Source of the DNA: Clostridium sp. AF37-5
GTDB taxonomy: Bacteria > Bacillota > Clostridia > Lachnospirales > Lachnospiraceae
Length of the DNA stretch: 23,865 bases
Reading direction: 5' to 3'
Assembly: GCF_003477605.1 (NCBI RefSeq)
Contig: NZ_QUDR01000032.1
Location: 1 to 23,865, forward strand
How positions within the stretch are numbered: the stretch's first letter is position 1; every line of letters starts with the position of its first letter. Shown here one piece after another: positions 15,797 through 23,856 of this stretch. Below the pieces are notes generated by a model, which saw nothing but the letters and a program-made list of their open reading frames with translations, did no database searches and was not told the DNA's origin. Both the position numbers and the translations under genes were made by a program.

Positions 15797-16279
15797 ATGG
15801 CTGAAACAAAGAAAAACATTTTGACGTATGAAGGTTTGAAAGCGTTAGAGGACGAACTTCATGAATTGAAGGTAAATCGTCGGCGTGAGGTTGCTCAGAA
15901 AATCAAAGAAGCACGTGAGCAGGGTGACTTGTCCGAGAACGCAGAATATGATGCAGCGAAAGAAGAACAGCGCGACATCGAGCTTCGTATTGAAGAGATT
16001 GATAAAATTTTGAAAAATGCAGAGGTTGTTGATGACAATGACGGCGATTCGAGCGTAATCAATGTTGGCTGTACAGTAACCATCAAAGATTTGGAATTTA
16101 ATGAAGAAATGGAATATAAAATTGTGGGTTCCACTGAGGCAGATAGTTTGAAAGGTAAAATTTCAAATGAGTCACCGGTTGGTAAAGCTTTGATTGGCGC
16201 ACAGAAAGGTGAGACAGTAGAGGTAGAGACACCTGCTGGTATCATTAAGTACGAAATTTTGGATTTTCGTAAGAACTAG
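15797..16279 (+). CDS. greA: Transcript cleavage factor GreA
   Basis: This 160-residue protein has the standard GreA layout. An N-terminal antiparallel coiled coil (about 1-77) has at its tip GDLSENAEYDAAKEEQ, with the two acidic residues Asp44 and Glu47 that hold the catalytic magnesium. A globular FKBP-like C-terminal domain binds RNA polymerase. GreA enters the secondary channel and stimulates cleavage of backtracked RNA. AGGAGG precedes the ATG. lysS follows after 27 bases with no terminator between them, so the two form an operon, a common arrangement in Firmicutes. Confidence 0.96.
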   Translation: MAETKKNILTYEGLKALEDELHELKVNRRREVAQKIKEAREQGDLSENAEYDAAKEEQRDIELRIEEIDKILKNAEVVDDNDGDSSVINVGCTVTIKDLEFNEEMEYKIVGSTEADSLKGKISNESPVGKALIGAQKGETVEVETPAGIIKYEILDFRKN

Positions 16280-16306
16280 AAGAAATAGAGAAGTGAGGAT
16301 TAAAAA

Positions 16307-18196
16307 GTGGCAGAAGATATTAATCAGTTGTTAAAAGTTAGAAGAGAGAAATTGCAGAATCTTCAGGAGGCGGGAAAAGATCCTTTCAAAATCACAAAAT
16401 GTGATGTAACCCATCACTCCATGGAGATTAAAAATAACTATGATGAATTAGAAGGAAAGACTGTGACAATTGCAGGACGTATGATGTTTAAGCGTGTCAT
16501 GGGAAAAGCTTCTTTTTGTAATACGAGAGATTTAGAGGGTGATATCCAGGCTTATGTGGCAAGAGATAACATCGGCGAAGATTCCTATAAGGATTTCAAA
16601 AAATACGATGTGGGTGACCTTCTTTGCATTACCGGTGAAGTGTTCAAAACAAAAACCGGTGAAATTTCGATTCATGCATCGAATGTTACATTGCTGTCAA
16701 AGAGTCTGCAGATTCTTCCTGAGAAATTCCATGGTTTGACTGATACAGATGTACGTTATCGTCAGCGTTATGTGGATTTGATTATGAATGCGGAAGTAAA
16801 GGATACGTTTATTAAACGTTCCCGTATCATCAGCACCATTCGTAAATATCTTGATGGCGAAGGATTTATGGAAGTGGAGACCCCGATGCTTGTGGCTAAT
16901 GCCGGCGGTGCAGCAGCACGTCCCTTTGAGACACATTTTAATGCACTTGATGAGGATTTTAAACTCCGCATTTCCCTTGAATTATATTTGAAACGCCTGA
17001 TTGTCGGCGGAATGGAAAAGGTTTATGAGATTGGCCGTGTATTCCGTAACGAGGGACTTGACACCAGACATAACCCGGAATTTACTTTGATGGAATTGTA
17101 TCAGGCATACACCGATTACCACGGCATGATGGATTTGACAGAAAATCTGTACCGCTATGTGGCACAGGAAGTTCTGGGCACAACAAAGATTACTTATAAC
17201 GGAATTGAGATGGACCTTGGCAAGCCGTTTGAGCGCTTGACGATGGTGGATGCCGTTAAGAAATACGCAGACGTTGATTTCAACGAGATTTCCACATTGG
17301 AAGAGGCACAGGCAATTGCTAAAGAAAAAGGCATTGAATTTGAGCCACATCATAAAAAAGGTGATATCTTGAATCTCTTCTTCGAAGAGTTCGTTGAGGA
17401 GCATTTGATTCAGCCAACCTTTATCATGGATCATCCGATTGAGATTTCTCCATTGACAAAGAAAAAGCCGGATAATCCGGATTATGTAGAGCGTTTTGAG
17501 TTCTTCATGAATGGCTGGGAGATGGCAAATGCGTACTCCGAGTTAAATGATCCGATTGACCAGCGCGAGCGTTTCAAAGCACAGGAAGAACTTCTTGCAC
17601 TTGGTGATGAGGAAGCAAATACAACAGACGAAGATTTCTTGAACGCACTTGAAATCGGCATGCCGCCAACCGGAGGAATCGGTTTTGGTATTGACCGTAT
17701 GTGTATGTTACTTACGGACAGCGCAGCGATTCGTGATGTGCTGTTGTTCCCGACGATGAAGCCTGTAGGTGCATCAAAATCTGCTAACAAGCCGGTTGCT
17801 GAACCTAAGGAAGAAAAGATTGACTTCTCTAAGGTAGAGGTTGAACCACTATTTAAGGATTTTGTTGATTTTGATACATTCAGTAAGTCTGACTTTAGAG
17901 CAGTAAAGGTTAAGGAATGTACAGCAGTTCCTAAGTCAAAGAAACTTCTACAGTTTACTCTTGATGACGGTACAGGTACTGACAGAACCATTTTAAGCGG
18001 TATTCATAGCTTTTATGAGCCGGAAGAACTGGTTGGAAAGACTCTTATTGCTATCACAAATCTTCCACCGAGAGCTATGATGGGCATTGACTCTTGTGGT
18101 ATGCTTCTCAGTGCTATCCACAAAGAAGAAGGCGAAGAAAAGCTTCATCTTCTGATGGTAGATGACCACATTCCGGCAGGTGCAAAGCTCTATTAA
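16307..18196 (+). CDS. lysS: Lysyl-tRNA synthetase (class II) with C-terminal tRNA-binding OB-fold
   Basis: This 629-residue protein starts at GTG 16307 behind GTGAGGAT. Residues 1-485 are a complete class II LysRS: an anticodon-binding OB domain (about 55-145), motif 1 [10 protein letters not shown], motif 2 [20 protein letters not shown], and motif 3 [12 protein letters not shown]. It charges tRNA-Lys. Standard LysRS is about 490-500 residues and ends near here (LLFPTMKP). A hydrophilic linker (about 486-512) then leads to an additional ~115-residue domain ([11 protein letters not shown]...IPAGAKLY). That domain matches the Trbp111/EMAP-like OB-fold found at the C-terminus of many methionyl-tRNA synthetases. 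Its three Arg codons are all AGA and Lys is mainly AAG, whereas the core uses mainly CGT/CGC. The tail may have been acquired separately. Confidence 0.95.
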   Translation: MAEDINQLLKVRREKLQNLQEAGKDPFKITKCDVTHHSMEIKNNYDELEGKTVTIAGRMMFKRVMGKASFCNTRDLEGDIQAYVARDNIGEDSYKDFKKYDVGDLLCITGEVFKTKTGEISIHASNVTLLSKSLQILPEKFHGLTDTDVRYRQRYVDLIMNAEVKDTFIKRSRIISTIRKYLDGEGFMEVETPMLVANAGGAAARPFETHFNALDEDFKLRISLELYLKRLIVGGMEKVYEIGRVFRNEGLDTRHNPEFTLMELYQAYTDYHGMMDLTENLYRYVAQEVLGTTKITYNGIEMDLGKPFERLTMVDAVKKYADVDFNEISTLEEAQAIAKEKGIEFEPHHKKGDILNLFFEEFVEEHLIQPTFIMDHPIEISPLTKKKPDNPDYVERFEFFMNGWEMANAYSELNDPIDQRERFKAQEELLALGDEEANTTDEDFLNALEIGMPPTGGIGFGIDRMCMLLTDSAAIRDVLLFPTMKPVGASKSANKPVAEPKEEKIDFSKVEVEPLFKDFVDFDTFSKSDFRAVKVKECTAVPKSKKLLQFTLDDGTGTDRTILSGIHSFYEPEELVGKTLIAITNLPPRAMMGIDSCGMLLSAIHKEEGEEKLHLLMVDDHIPAGAKLY

Positions 18197-18347
18197 GATG
18201 ATGTAAAGATGTACCGTTTTACCAAATAGACGGGACGTACTTCATTTGATAAAAAATGAAAAAACAGCGATTTACATCAAACTTATTACATCATTTGATG
18301 CAGAAATCGGTGCAAACAAGAAAAAATCGCATAATTAGTGCAATGAG

Positions 18348-18377
18348 TGGGCAATTCCAATCGGAGTTGCCCATTTT
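18348..18377 (+). terminator. Intrinsic terminator downstream of lysS
   Basis: TGGGCAATTCC pairs with GGAGTTGCCCA (one wobble) around AATC, followed by TTTT. It ends either lysS transcription or a short leader transcript. Confidence 0.8.
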
Positions 18378-18455
18378 CAAAACAAACAGAAATACAAATC
18401 GGAATTTGATGAGGAAAATTATTTATATAATCTACCGTCTATGGTCTGAAAACGA

Positions 18456-18491
18456 CCACCTATCGAGAATCGGTGGAAATCAATTCTCGAT
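18456..18491 (+). promoter_or_regulatory. Mutually exclusive hairpins before the LytTR gene, possible attenuator
   Basis: CCACC (18456-18460) can pair with GGTGG (18472-18476). Alternatively ATCGAGAAT (18462-18470) can pair perfectly with ATTCTCGAT (18483-18491), which is followed by TTTCTT. The two stems interlock, so only one can form easily. The second resembles a weak terminator 40 bases before the start codon. Confidence 0.4.
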
Positions 18492-18530
18492 TTTCTTATA
18501 CTGTAACCGTAACAAAGAGGAGGTGAGCAA

Positions 18531-18971
18531 ATGCAAATTGAAATCAAGTTAGATGAGAACTGCAAGGAACCCAAAATCATCGTTGTGACAAACAAAATGA
18601 CCGACGAAATCAATGAAATCATGAAAAGGCTTTCAGACGAGCAGCCGAAAATGATTGCCGGATTCAAAGATGATATTGTCGAAGTGTTGGAGCCGTTTGA
18701 TATTTACCGCATTTTTGCTGCATCGGGCAAAGTGTTTGCCGAAACAAATCACGGTGAGTACACGCTCCGTCTGCGGCTTTACGAAATGGAGCAGCGGCTG
18801 GACAGCAACTTTTTTGTCCGAATATCAAACTCGGATATTATCAATCTGAGAAAAGTCAAGGGTTTTGATTTAAGCTTTGCAGGAACAATTTGTGTCACGC
18901 TTTCAAATGGGACGGTTACTTATGTTTCAAGGCGTTTTGTCGCCAAGATCAAACAATTATTAGGAATATGA
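18531..18971 (+). CDS. LytTR-domain DNA-binding regulator
   Basis: This 146-residue protein has no receiver domain. The N-terminal ~45 residues (MQIEIKLDENC...IMKRL) are a short alpha/beta extension. The LytTR domain occupies about 48-146, with IYRIFAASGKVFAETNHGEY, the typical NFFVRISNSDIINLRKV segment and the terminal SRRFVAKIKQLLG. The ribosome site is a full AGGAGGTGA. Proteins of this layout are paired with small membrane proteins in LytTR regulatory systems such as HdrRM and BrsRM of Streptococcus mutans, where the membrane partner inhibits the regulator. Here the DUF3021-type gene begins 11 bases after the stop and fits that role. Targets are unknown; the ABC genes often linked to such pairs are absent. 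Confidence 0.9.
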   Translation: MQIEIKLDENCKEPKIIVVTNKMTDEINEIMKRLSDEQPKMIAGFKDDIVEVLEPFDIYRIFAASGKVFAETNHGEYTLRLRLYEMEQRLDSNFFVRISNSDIINLRKVKGFDLSFAGTICVTLSNGTVTYVSRRFVAKIKQLLGI

Positions 18972-18981
18972 GGTGGTAAAA

Positions 18982-19446
18982 ATGAAAAAAAAGATGATTC
19001 AGCGTGGGCTTCTCGGATTCCCTCTCGGCATTGCTATCGGTTTTGTAATAACTGTGATTATATCAATGTGCATAGGAGATGGTTCGTTCTATCCTGTCAA
19101 CCCTGAGCTGATTGATACAATGAAAAATGAATTAAACGCAGTTATTCTTCAAACAATTCTCTGCGGAATTTTGGGTACAGGCTTTGCAATGGCTTCCGTT
19201 ATTTGGGAAATTGATTCGTGGAGCCTTGCAAAGCAAAGCGGAATTTACTTTTCCATTGCCTGTGTTACGATGTTTCCGATTGCCTATATTACGAATTGGA
19301 TGAAGCATAATGCCATTGGTATTCTTTCATATGTAGGAATATTCGTTGCAATTTTCGTCATCACTTGGCTCGTTCAATATTTTGTATGGAAACGCAAAGT
19401 GAAAAGAATGAATGACGGAGTTCGGAAGAGTAATAACGCAAAATGA
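18982..19446 (+). CDS. DUF3021-family membrane protein, probable LytTR partner
   Basis: This 154-residue protein starts at ATG 18982 behind GAGGTGG; an in-frame GTG at 18973 overlaps that site. Four hydrophobic segments are visible (about 7-30, 50-73, 83-104 and 110-134), with short loops and a basic C-terminal tail (WKRKVKRMNDGVRKSNN). The length, four-helix layout and position right after a LytTR gene match DUF3021 proteins. By analogy with HdrM and BrsM it probably holds the LytTR regulator inactive at the membrane until a signal arrives. That function is inferred, not shown by a motif. Confidence 0.8.
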   Translation: MKKKMIQRGLLGFPLGIAIGFVITVIISMCIGDGSFYPVNPELIDTMKNELNAVILQTILCGILGTGFAMASVIWEIDSWSLAKQSGIYFSIACVTMFPIAYITNWMKHNAIGILSYVGIFVAIFVITWLVQYFVWKRKVKRMNDGVRKSNNAK

Positions 19447-19598
19447 GCATAACCTTCACAACGGCAACTTCAGGCTTATCGGATATGAAAATCTTTGTGT
19501 TCAACCGCTTTTGCAACACTTTTTTCAAAAACGTGTTTTCGGGCAGATGAAATAGTCCCCCTTGGCTTGCAACTAAACCTAAAAATCGCATAATTTTT

Positions 19599-19633
19599 AA
19601 GGCTTTTGCCCTGTTTTGGGCAGAAGCCTTTTT
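19599..19633 (+). terminator. Intrinsic terminator of the LytTR-DUF3021 unit
   Basis: AAGGCTTTTGCCC pairs with GGGCAGAAGCCTT (13 positions, one wobble) around TGTTTT, followed by TTT. Confidence 0.88.
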
Positions 19634-19714
19634 GCATATTTAATAAGATTTTCTTCTTCGTGTAATATTAAATGTGTCGGCTGTAAAATTAACAAAAATT
19701 TAATTGGATTTTCG

Positions 19715-19743
19715 TTGAAACATATAACACCTTACAATATAAT
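19715..19743 (+). promoter_or_regulatory. Promoter of the M64 peptidase gene
   Basis: TTGAAA (19715-19720) and TATAAT (19738-19743) have a 17-base spacer, 36 bases before the start codon. AAAGGAGG lies 7 bases before the ATG. Confidence 0.82.
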
Positions 19744-19779
19744 AAAAGCAAATATATAGCTTATAAAGGAGGTTTCTTA

Positions 19780-22700
19780 ATGACGAAAAAAATAACCGCA
19801 ATATTCTTGGCATTGTGCATGGCAATTTCCGTTTTGCCGATGACCATTCAGGCGGCATCAAAGCCCGATATTAAAGTTGGCGACTATGTTAAAATGGGCA
19901 CGTATAACAATGCCTCAATTCTTTGGCGATGTGTAAGCATTGACAATAACGGACCGCTTATGCTTGCAGACAAAATTGTTGACACCCTTGCATATGATGC
20001 CAAAACAAATGACAACAGCAATTCAAAATCACACAGCAGAAGCTATAAGCGTGATGATTACGGTTCTAACTATTGGAAAGACAGCAATATGCGTTCTTGG
20101 TTAAATTCGACCGCAGCTGAAGGCAAAGTCGATTGGCTTTGCGGCAACCCTCCGAAAGACGGATATGTAAGCGGTGTGGGAGCGTACAACGAAAAAGCGG
20201 GTTTTCTCAACGCTTTTTCAAAATCTGAAATTGCGGCAATGAAAACCGTTACCCAGCGTTCTCTCGTTTCTCATCCCGAATACAACAAGGGCATAGTTGA
20301 TGGAGACGCAAATTCGGATTTGTTATACTACACCGATATTTCGGAAGCGGTGGCAAACTACGACAGTTCATATTTTGAAACTACAACCGAAAAGGTTTTT
20401 CTTCTTGATGTAAAGCAGGCTAATGCCGTGTGGAAAAATCTCAAAGGTTATTATGTTGCGTATAATAATGACGGTATGGCTTGGCCTTATTGGCTTCGCA
20501 CTCCTGTTACCGATTGCAATCACGATATGCGTTATATCAGTTCATCGGGTCAGGTCAGTCGTTATGCTCCGTGGTATTCCGATTTGGGCGTAAGACCTGC
20601 ATTTTATCTCGATTCCGAATATTTTGTTACAACTTCCGGCAGCGGCTCACAAAGCAGTCCTTATATCGGCTCTGCTCCAAATAAGCAAGAGGATGATTAT
20701 ACAATTTCGGAACCTGCCGAGGACGCAAATCCCGATTGGAATGTCAGCACCGAGCAAAGCATTCAGCTCACCCTCGGCCCGTGGTATTCAAATGACGGAA
20801 AATATTCTAATCCTACCATCCCTGTTTATACCATCCAAAAAACACGCAGCGACACGGAAAATATGGTTGTTGTCGTTTGCGGCGAGGGATACACAAAAAG
20901 TCAGCAGGGCAAATTCATCAATGATGTCAAACGACTTTGGCAGGACGCTATGAAATATGAACCGTATCGCAGTTATGCCGACAGATTCAATGTTTACGCT
21001 CTTTGCACAGCTTCCGAATCGACTTTTGACAATGGTGGAAGCACCTTCTTTGATGTTATAGTCGACAAATATAATTCGCCTGTTATTTCTAATAATCTCC
21101 ACGGAAGTCAGTGGAAAAATCATATTTTTGAGAGATGTATCGGTCCTGAATTTATCGAGAAAATTCACGATGCTCATATCAAAAAAAAGTGTGATCCAAA
21201 CACAATTCCGTCCGGTTCGGAATATGAGCCTTATTATTATGTTCACGATTATATTGCTCAGTTCGCTATGGTTGTAAACACAAAATCAGATTTCGGCGGT
21301 GCTTATAATAACCGTGAATACGGCTTCCATTATTTCATTTCGCCATCAGACAGTTATCGTGCGTCAAAAACTTTTGCACACGAGTTTGGACACGGTTTGC
21401 TCGGTCTCGGTGATGAATACAGTAACGGATATTTGCTTGACGATAAGGAACTTAAATCACTCAATCTTTCCTCGGTTGAAGACCCGGAAAAGATAAAATG
21501 GCGACAGCTTTTAGGTTTTAGAAACACATATACCTGCCGCAATGCTTACGGCTCAAAAATGCTTGTTTCAAGTTATGAGTGCATAATGAGAGACACAAAC
21601 TATCAATTCTGTGAGGTTTGCCGTTTGCAGGGCTTCAAGCGAATGTCTCAGCTTGTTAAGGATGTAGACCTTTATGTTGCAACTCCCGAGGTTAAGGAAT
21701 ATACGGGCGCTTATTCAAAGCCGTCTGATTTTACCGACCTTGAAACAAGTTCATATTATAATTACACATATAATCGCAATGACCGACTTTTGAGCGGCAA
21801 CAGCAAAAGCAGATTTAATACTAATATGAACGGTAAAAAAATCGAGCTTAGAACTGTTATTCAAAACATTTCAGATAAAAATGCACGACAATTAAAATTC
21901 AAAATGTGGATTAAGCACTCCGACGGAAGCGTTGCGACCGATTCATCGGGAAATCCGCTTCAAACAGTACAAACCTTTGACATTCCTGTTTGGAATGATA
22001 AGGCAAATTTCTGGCCGCTCGGTGCTTTGGATCACATCAAAAGCGACTTTAATTCAGGCTTAAAGAGTTGCTCGCTTATTTATCAAATTCCGTCTGATGC
22101 ACAGCTTAAGAGCGGCGATACCGTGGCATTTCAGGTGCTTGATGAAAACGGAAATGTGCTTGCAGACGACAATACGGAAACACAGCGCTACACAACCGTT
22201 TCAATTCAGTATAAATTTGAGGACGGCTCTGAAATTCCAAACACTGCCGGAGGAACATTTACCGTGCCATACGGCACAAAGCTTGATTTAACACCGGCAA
22301 AAACACTTTATGATTATGAATTTATAAAGGTTGACGGCTTGAATAAGCCTATTGTTTCGGACGGAACGGTTGTTACATATTATTACAAAAATAAAAACGA
22401 AGAACACACTCACAATCTGACTTTGGTTGCTGCGAAAGCTGCCACCTGCACTACTGCGGGCAATTCCGCATACTACACCTGCGATGGCTGTGACAAGTGG
22501 TTCGCAGATGCAACAGGATCGGTAGAAATTACCGATAAAACCAGTGTGAAGATTCCGGCTCTCGGACATACCGCAGGCACAGAATGGAAGTCTGATGATA
22601 CTAACCACTGGCATGAATGTTCTCGTTGCCACGACAAAAAGGACGAAGCGGCTCACGATTACGGTTCTGACAATGTTTGCGACACCTGCGGATATTACAA

Positions 22701-23505
22701 AACTGTACCGCACACTCACAATCTGACTTTGGTTGCTGCGAAAGCTGCCACCTGCACAGAGGGCGGTAAGGAAGCATACTACAAGTGCGAAGGTTGTGGC
22801 AAGTTCTATGAAGATGTACTCGGTACAAAGGAAATAACCGACCTTGCATCTTGGGGCAATATTGCTAAGATTGCCCACACCACAAAGCAAACCGTAACAA
22901 AGGCAACCCCAACAGCAAACGGCAAGATAGTAAATTACTGTTCGGTATGTAAGAAAACTCTTTCAACAACAGTAATTCCAAAGGCATCAAGCATAAAGCT
23001 TAAAGCAACATCATTAACATATAACGGAAAGGTTAGAACACCTAAGGTTATTGTTAAGGACAGAACAGGAAAGACACTTGTTAAGAATACTGACTATACT
23101 GTGTCTTATGCAAAAGGCAGAAAGTATGTTGGCAAGTACGCAGTAAAGATTACCTTTAAGGGTAAATACAGCGGAACAAAGACGCTTTATTTCACAATCA
23201 AGCCAAAGGCAACAAGTATTTCCTCACTTAAAGCAGGTTCAAAGAAGTTTACAGTAAAGTGGAAGAAGCAGGCTACACAGACAACAGGCTATCAGGTACA
23301 GTACAGTGCCTCAAGTAAATTCAGCAAGGCTAAGACCGTAACAGTAGGCAAGAATACAACAGTATCAAAGAAAATTTCAAAGCTTTCGGGCAAGAAAAAG
23401 TATTATGTAAGAGTTCGCACCTATAAGACAGTTAAGATTAACGGCAAATCCATAAGGATTTATTCAGGCTGGTCAAAAGCTAAGACTGTTACAACAAAGA
23501 AATAA
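19780..23505 (+). CDS. Secreted multidomain M64-family zinc metallopeptidase
   Basis: This 1241-residue protein has a signal peptide (1-25, cleavage after MTIQA). Residues about 28-285 resemble the DUF6273 module (VGDYVKMGTYN...WPYWLRTP...GVRPAFYLD). Residues about 330-650 are the M64 catalytic domain, with HEFGHGLLGLGDEY at 534-547. His534 and His538 should bind zinc, Glu535 is the general base, and Asp545 is the likely third ligand. M64 includes the IgA peptidase of Clostridium ramosum. A sandwich-like region and a MucBP-like module (about 805-872) follow. Next come repeats with CxxC pairs (about 875-1065), then a Lys-rich domain ending in an FN3-like module (SISSLKAGSKKFTVKWKK). There is no anchor in frame, but a sorting-signal relic lies right after the stop. 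The target could be mucosal glycoprotein or immunoglobulin; not shown. Confidence 0.85.
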   Translation: MTKKITAIFLALCMAISVLPMTIQAASKPDIKVGDYVKMGTYNNASILWRCVSIDNNGPLMLADKIVDTLAYDAKTNDNSNSKSHSRSYKRDDYGSNYWKDSNMRSWLNSTAAEGKVDWLCGNPPKDGYVSGVGAYNEKAGFLNAFSKSEIAAMKTVTQRSLVSHPEYNKGIVDGDANSDLLYYTDISEAVANYDSSYFETTTEKVFLLDVKQANAVWKNLKGYYVAYNNDGMAWPYWLRTPVTDCNHDMRYISSSGQVSRYAPWYSDLGVRPAFYLDSEYFVTTSGSGSQSSPYIGSAPNKQEDDYTISEPAEDANPDWNVSTEQSIQLTLGPWYSNDGKYSNPTIPVYTIQKTRSDTENMVVVVCGEGYTKSQQGKFINDVKRLWQDAMKYEPYRSYADRFNVYALCTASESTFDNGGSTFFDVIVDKYNSPVISNNLHGSQWKNHIFERCIGPEFIEKIHDAHIKKKCDPNTIPSGSEYEPYYYVHDYIAQFAMVVNTKSDFGGAYNNREYGFHYFISPSDSYRASKTFAHEFGHGLLGLGDEYSNGYLLDDKELKSLNLSSVEDPEKIKWRQLLGFRNTYTCRNAYGSKMLVSSYECIMRDTNYQFCEVCRLQGFKRMSQLVKDVDLYVATPEVKEYTGAYSKPSDFTDLETSSYYNYTYNRNDRLLSGNSKSRFNTNMNGKKIELRTVIQNISDKNARQLKFKMWIKHSDGSVATDSSGNPLQTVQTFDIPVWNDKANFWPLGALDHIKSDFNSGLKSCSLIYQIPSDAQLKSGDTVAFQVLDENGNVLADDNTETQRYTTVSIQYKFEDGSEIPNTAGGTFTVPYGTKLDLTPAKTLYDYEFIKVDGLNKPIVSDGTVVTYYYKNKNEEHTHNLTLVAAKAATCTTAGNSAYYTCDGCDKWFADATGSVEITDKTSVKIPALGHTAGTEWKSDDTNHWHECSRCHDKKDEAAHDYGSDNVCDTCGYYKTVPHTHNLTLVAAKAATCTEGGKEAYYKCEGCGKFYEDVLGTKEITDLASWGNIAKIAHTTKQTVTKATPTANGKIVNYCSVCKKTLSTTVIPKASSIKLKATSLTYNGKVRTPKVIVKDRTGKTLVKNTDYTVSYAKGRKYVGKYAVKITFKGKYSGTKTLYFTIKPKATSISSLKAGSKKFTVKWKKQATQTTGYQVQYSASSKFSKAKTVTVGKNTTVSKKISKLSGKKKYYVRVRTYKTVKINGKSIRIYSGWSKAKTVTTKK
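22405..22451 (+). repeat. 47-base exact direct repeat, copy 1
   Basis: This copy is identical to 22711-22757, 306 bases apart, and encodes the module start HTHNLTLVAAKAATCT inside the M64 gene. The modules diverge afterwards, so the identity suggests recent duplication or gene conversion. Confidence 0.95.
22711..22757 (+). repeat. 47-base exact direct repeat, copy 2
   Basis: This is the second copy of the 47-base unit, opening the second CxxC module (CEGCGKFYED). Recombination between the copies would delete 306 bases, exactly 102 codons, in frame. Confidence 0.95.
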
Positions 23506-23751
23506 AAACTATACCGTAACCTTTGATTCTGCCGGTGGCTCTGCAGTAACGACTCAGACTATCGAAGAAGGTCAGAAGGCAACCAAACCTGCCGCTCCTA
23601 CCAAGTCTGACGATACCACCAAGCCTTCGGATGATGTTCAGAATCCGCAGACCGGCGACAACAGTATGAGTGGCTGTGGATCGCTCTGCTGTTCGTCAGC
23701 GGCTTCGGAGTTGTGACAACTACTGTTTATACTAAAAAAGAAAATCTGTGA
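23504..23751 (+). pseudogene. Relic of a cell-wall-anchored C-terminus (InlB-like repeat plus sorting signal)
   Basis: One base off the M64 frame, the DNA after the stop reads NYTVTFDSAGGSAVTTQT, an Flg_new/InlB-type repeat. A Pro/Thr/Lys/Asp spacer and the sortase-like motif NPQTGD follow. Near 23665 the frame breaks, and the expected hydrophobic segment (WLWIALLFVSGFGVVTT) and basic tail YTKKENL continue in another frame to TGA at 23749. No start codon or ribosome site is present. It is best read as the old anchor of the M64 protein or of a lost neighbour. Confidence 0.75.
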
Positions 23752-23779
23752 AATAACAGATAGCTAACCATTTAAGGAT

Positions 23780-23810
23780 GGCGGTAGCGGAGCTTCCGCT
23801 GCCGCCTTTT
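23780..23810 (+). terminator. Strong intrinsic terminator
   Basis: GGCGGTAGCGGA pairs with TCCGCTGCCGCC over 12 positions (one wobble) around GCT, followed by TTTT. It probably ends the M64 transcript after the relic. Confidence 0.92.
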
Positions 23811-23832
23811 CCTTGTATTGGCAATAAAAATA

Positions 23833-23856
23833 AACCACCTGCTATGCAGGTGTGTT
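23833..23856. repeat. Hairpin at the window edge, possible IS200/IS605-like end
   Basis: CACCTGC and GCAGGTG pair around TAT and, with one bulged T, the stem extends to AAC/GTT. The AAACCACCTGC...GCAGGTG form resembles the hairpin at 25-45. The sequence ends before any transposase could be seen. Confidence 0.4.

Larger units (their letters stand above)
18197..18530. other. Intergenic region between lysS and the LytTR gene
   Basis: This 334-base AT-rich stretch contains no convincing gene. It holds a 7-base inverted repeat (TTCATTT/AAATGAA, 18241-18260), a terminator at 18348-18377, a TATAAT at 18426-18431 without a well-spaced -35 box, and the alternative hairpins at 18456-18491. A 98-codon open frame starting at 18256 crosses the terminator and hairpins and looks accidental. 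Confidence 0.6.
19447..19779. other. Intergenic region with possible degenerate coding remnant
   Basis: A 35-codon frame (19443-19550, starting MSITFTTATSGL) overlaps the preceding stop as ATGA but has no family resemblance, and is probably chance or the relic of a lost third gene. The rest holds a terminator (19599-19633) and the promoter of the M64 gene (19715-19743). Nothing else was seen. Confidence 0.4.

Noticed and set aside
16280..16306. T-box or other riboswitch in front of lysS
   Set aside because: The gap to greA is only 27 bases and contains just a ribosome site.
18211..18440. CCGTCTA/TAGACGG copies as LytTR operator sites
   Set aside because: They are single 7-mers in opposite orientation about 200 bases apart, not the closely spaced direct repeats expected for LytTR proteins.
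18256..18552. 98-codon plus-strand frame between lysS and LytTR
   Set aside because: It runs through a terminator and the alternative hairpins and overlaps the LytTR start. There is no ribosome site.
22405..22757. Direct repeats as a CRISPR-like array
   Set aside because: There are only two copies, 306 bases apart, both in frame within a protein-coding repeat domain.
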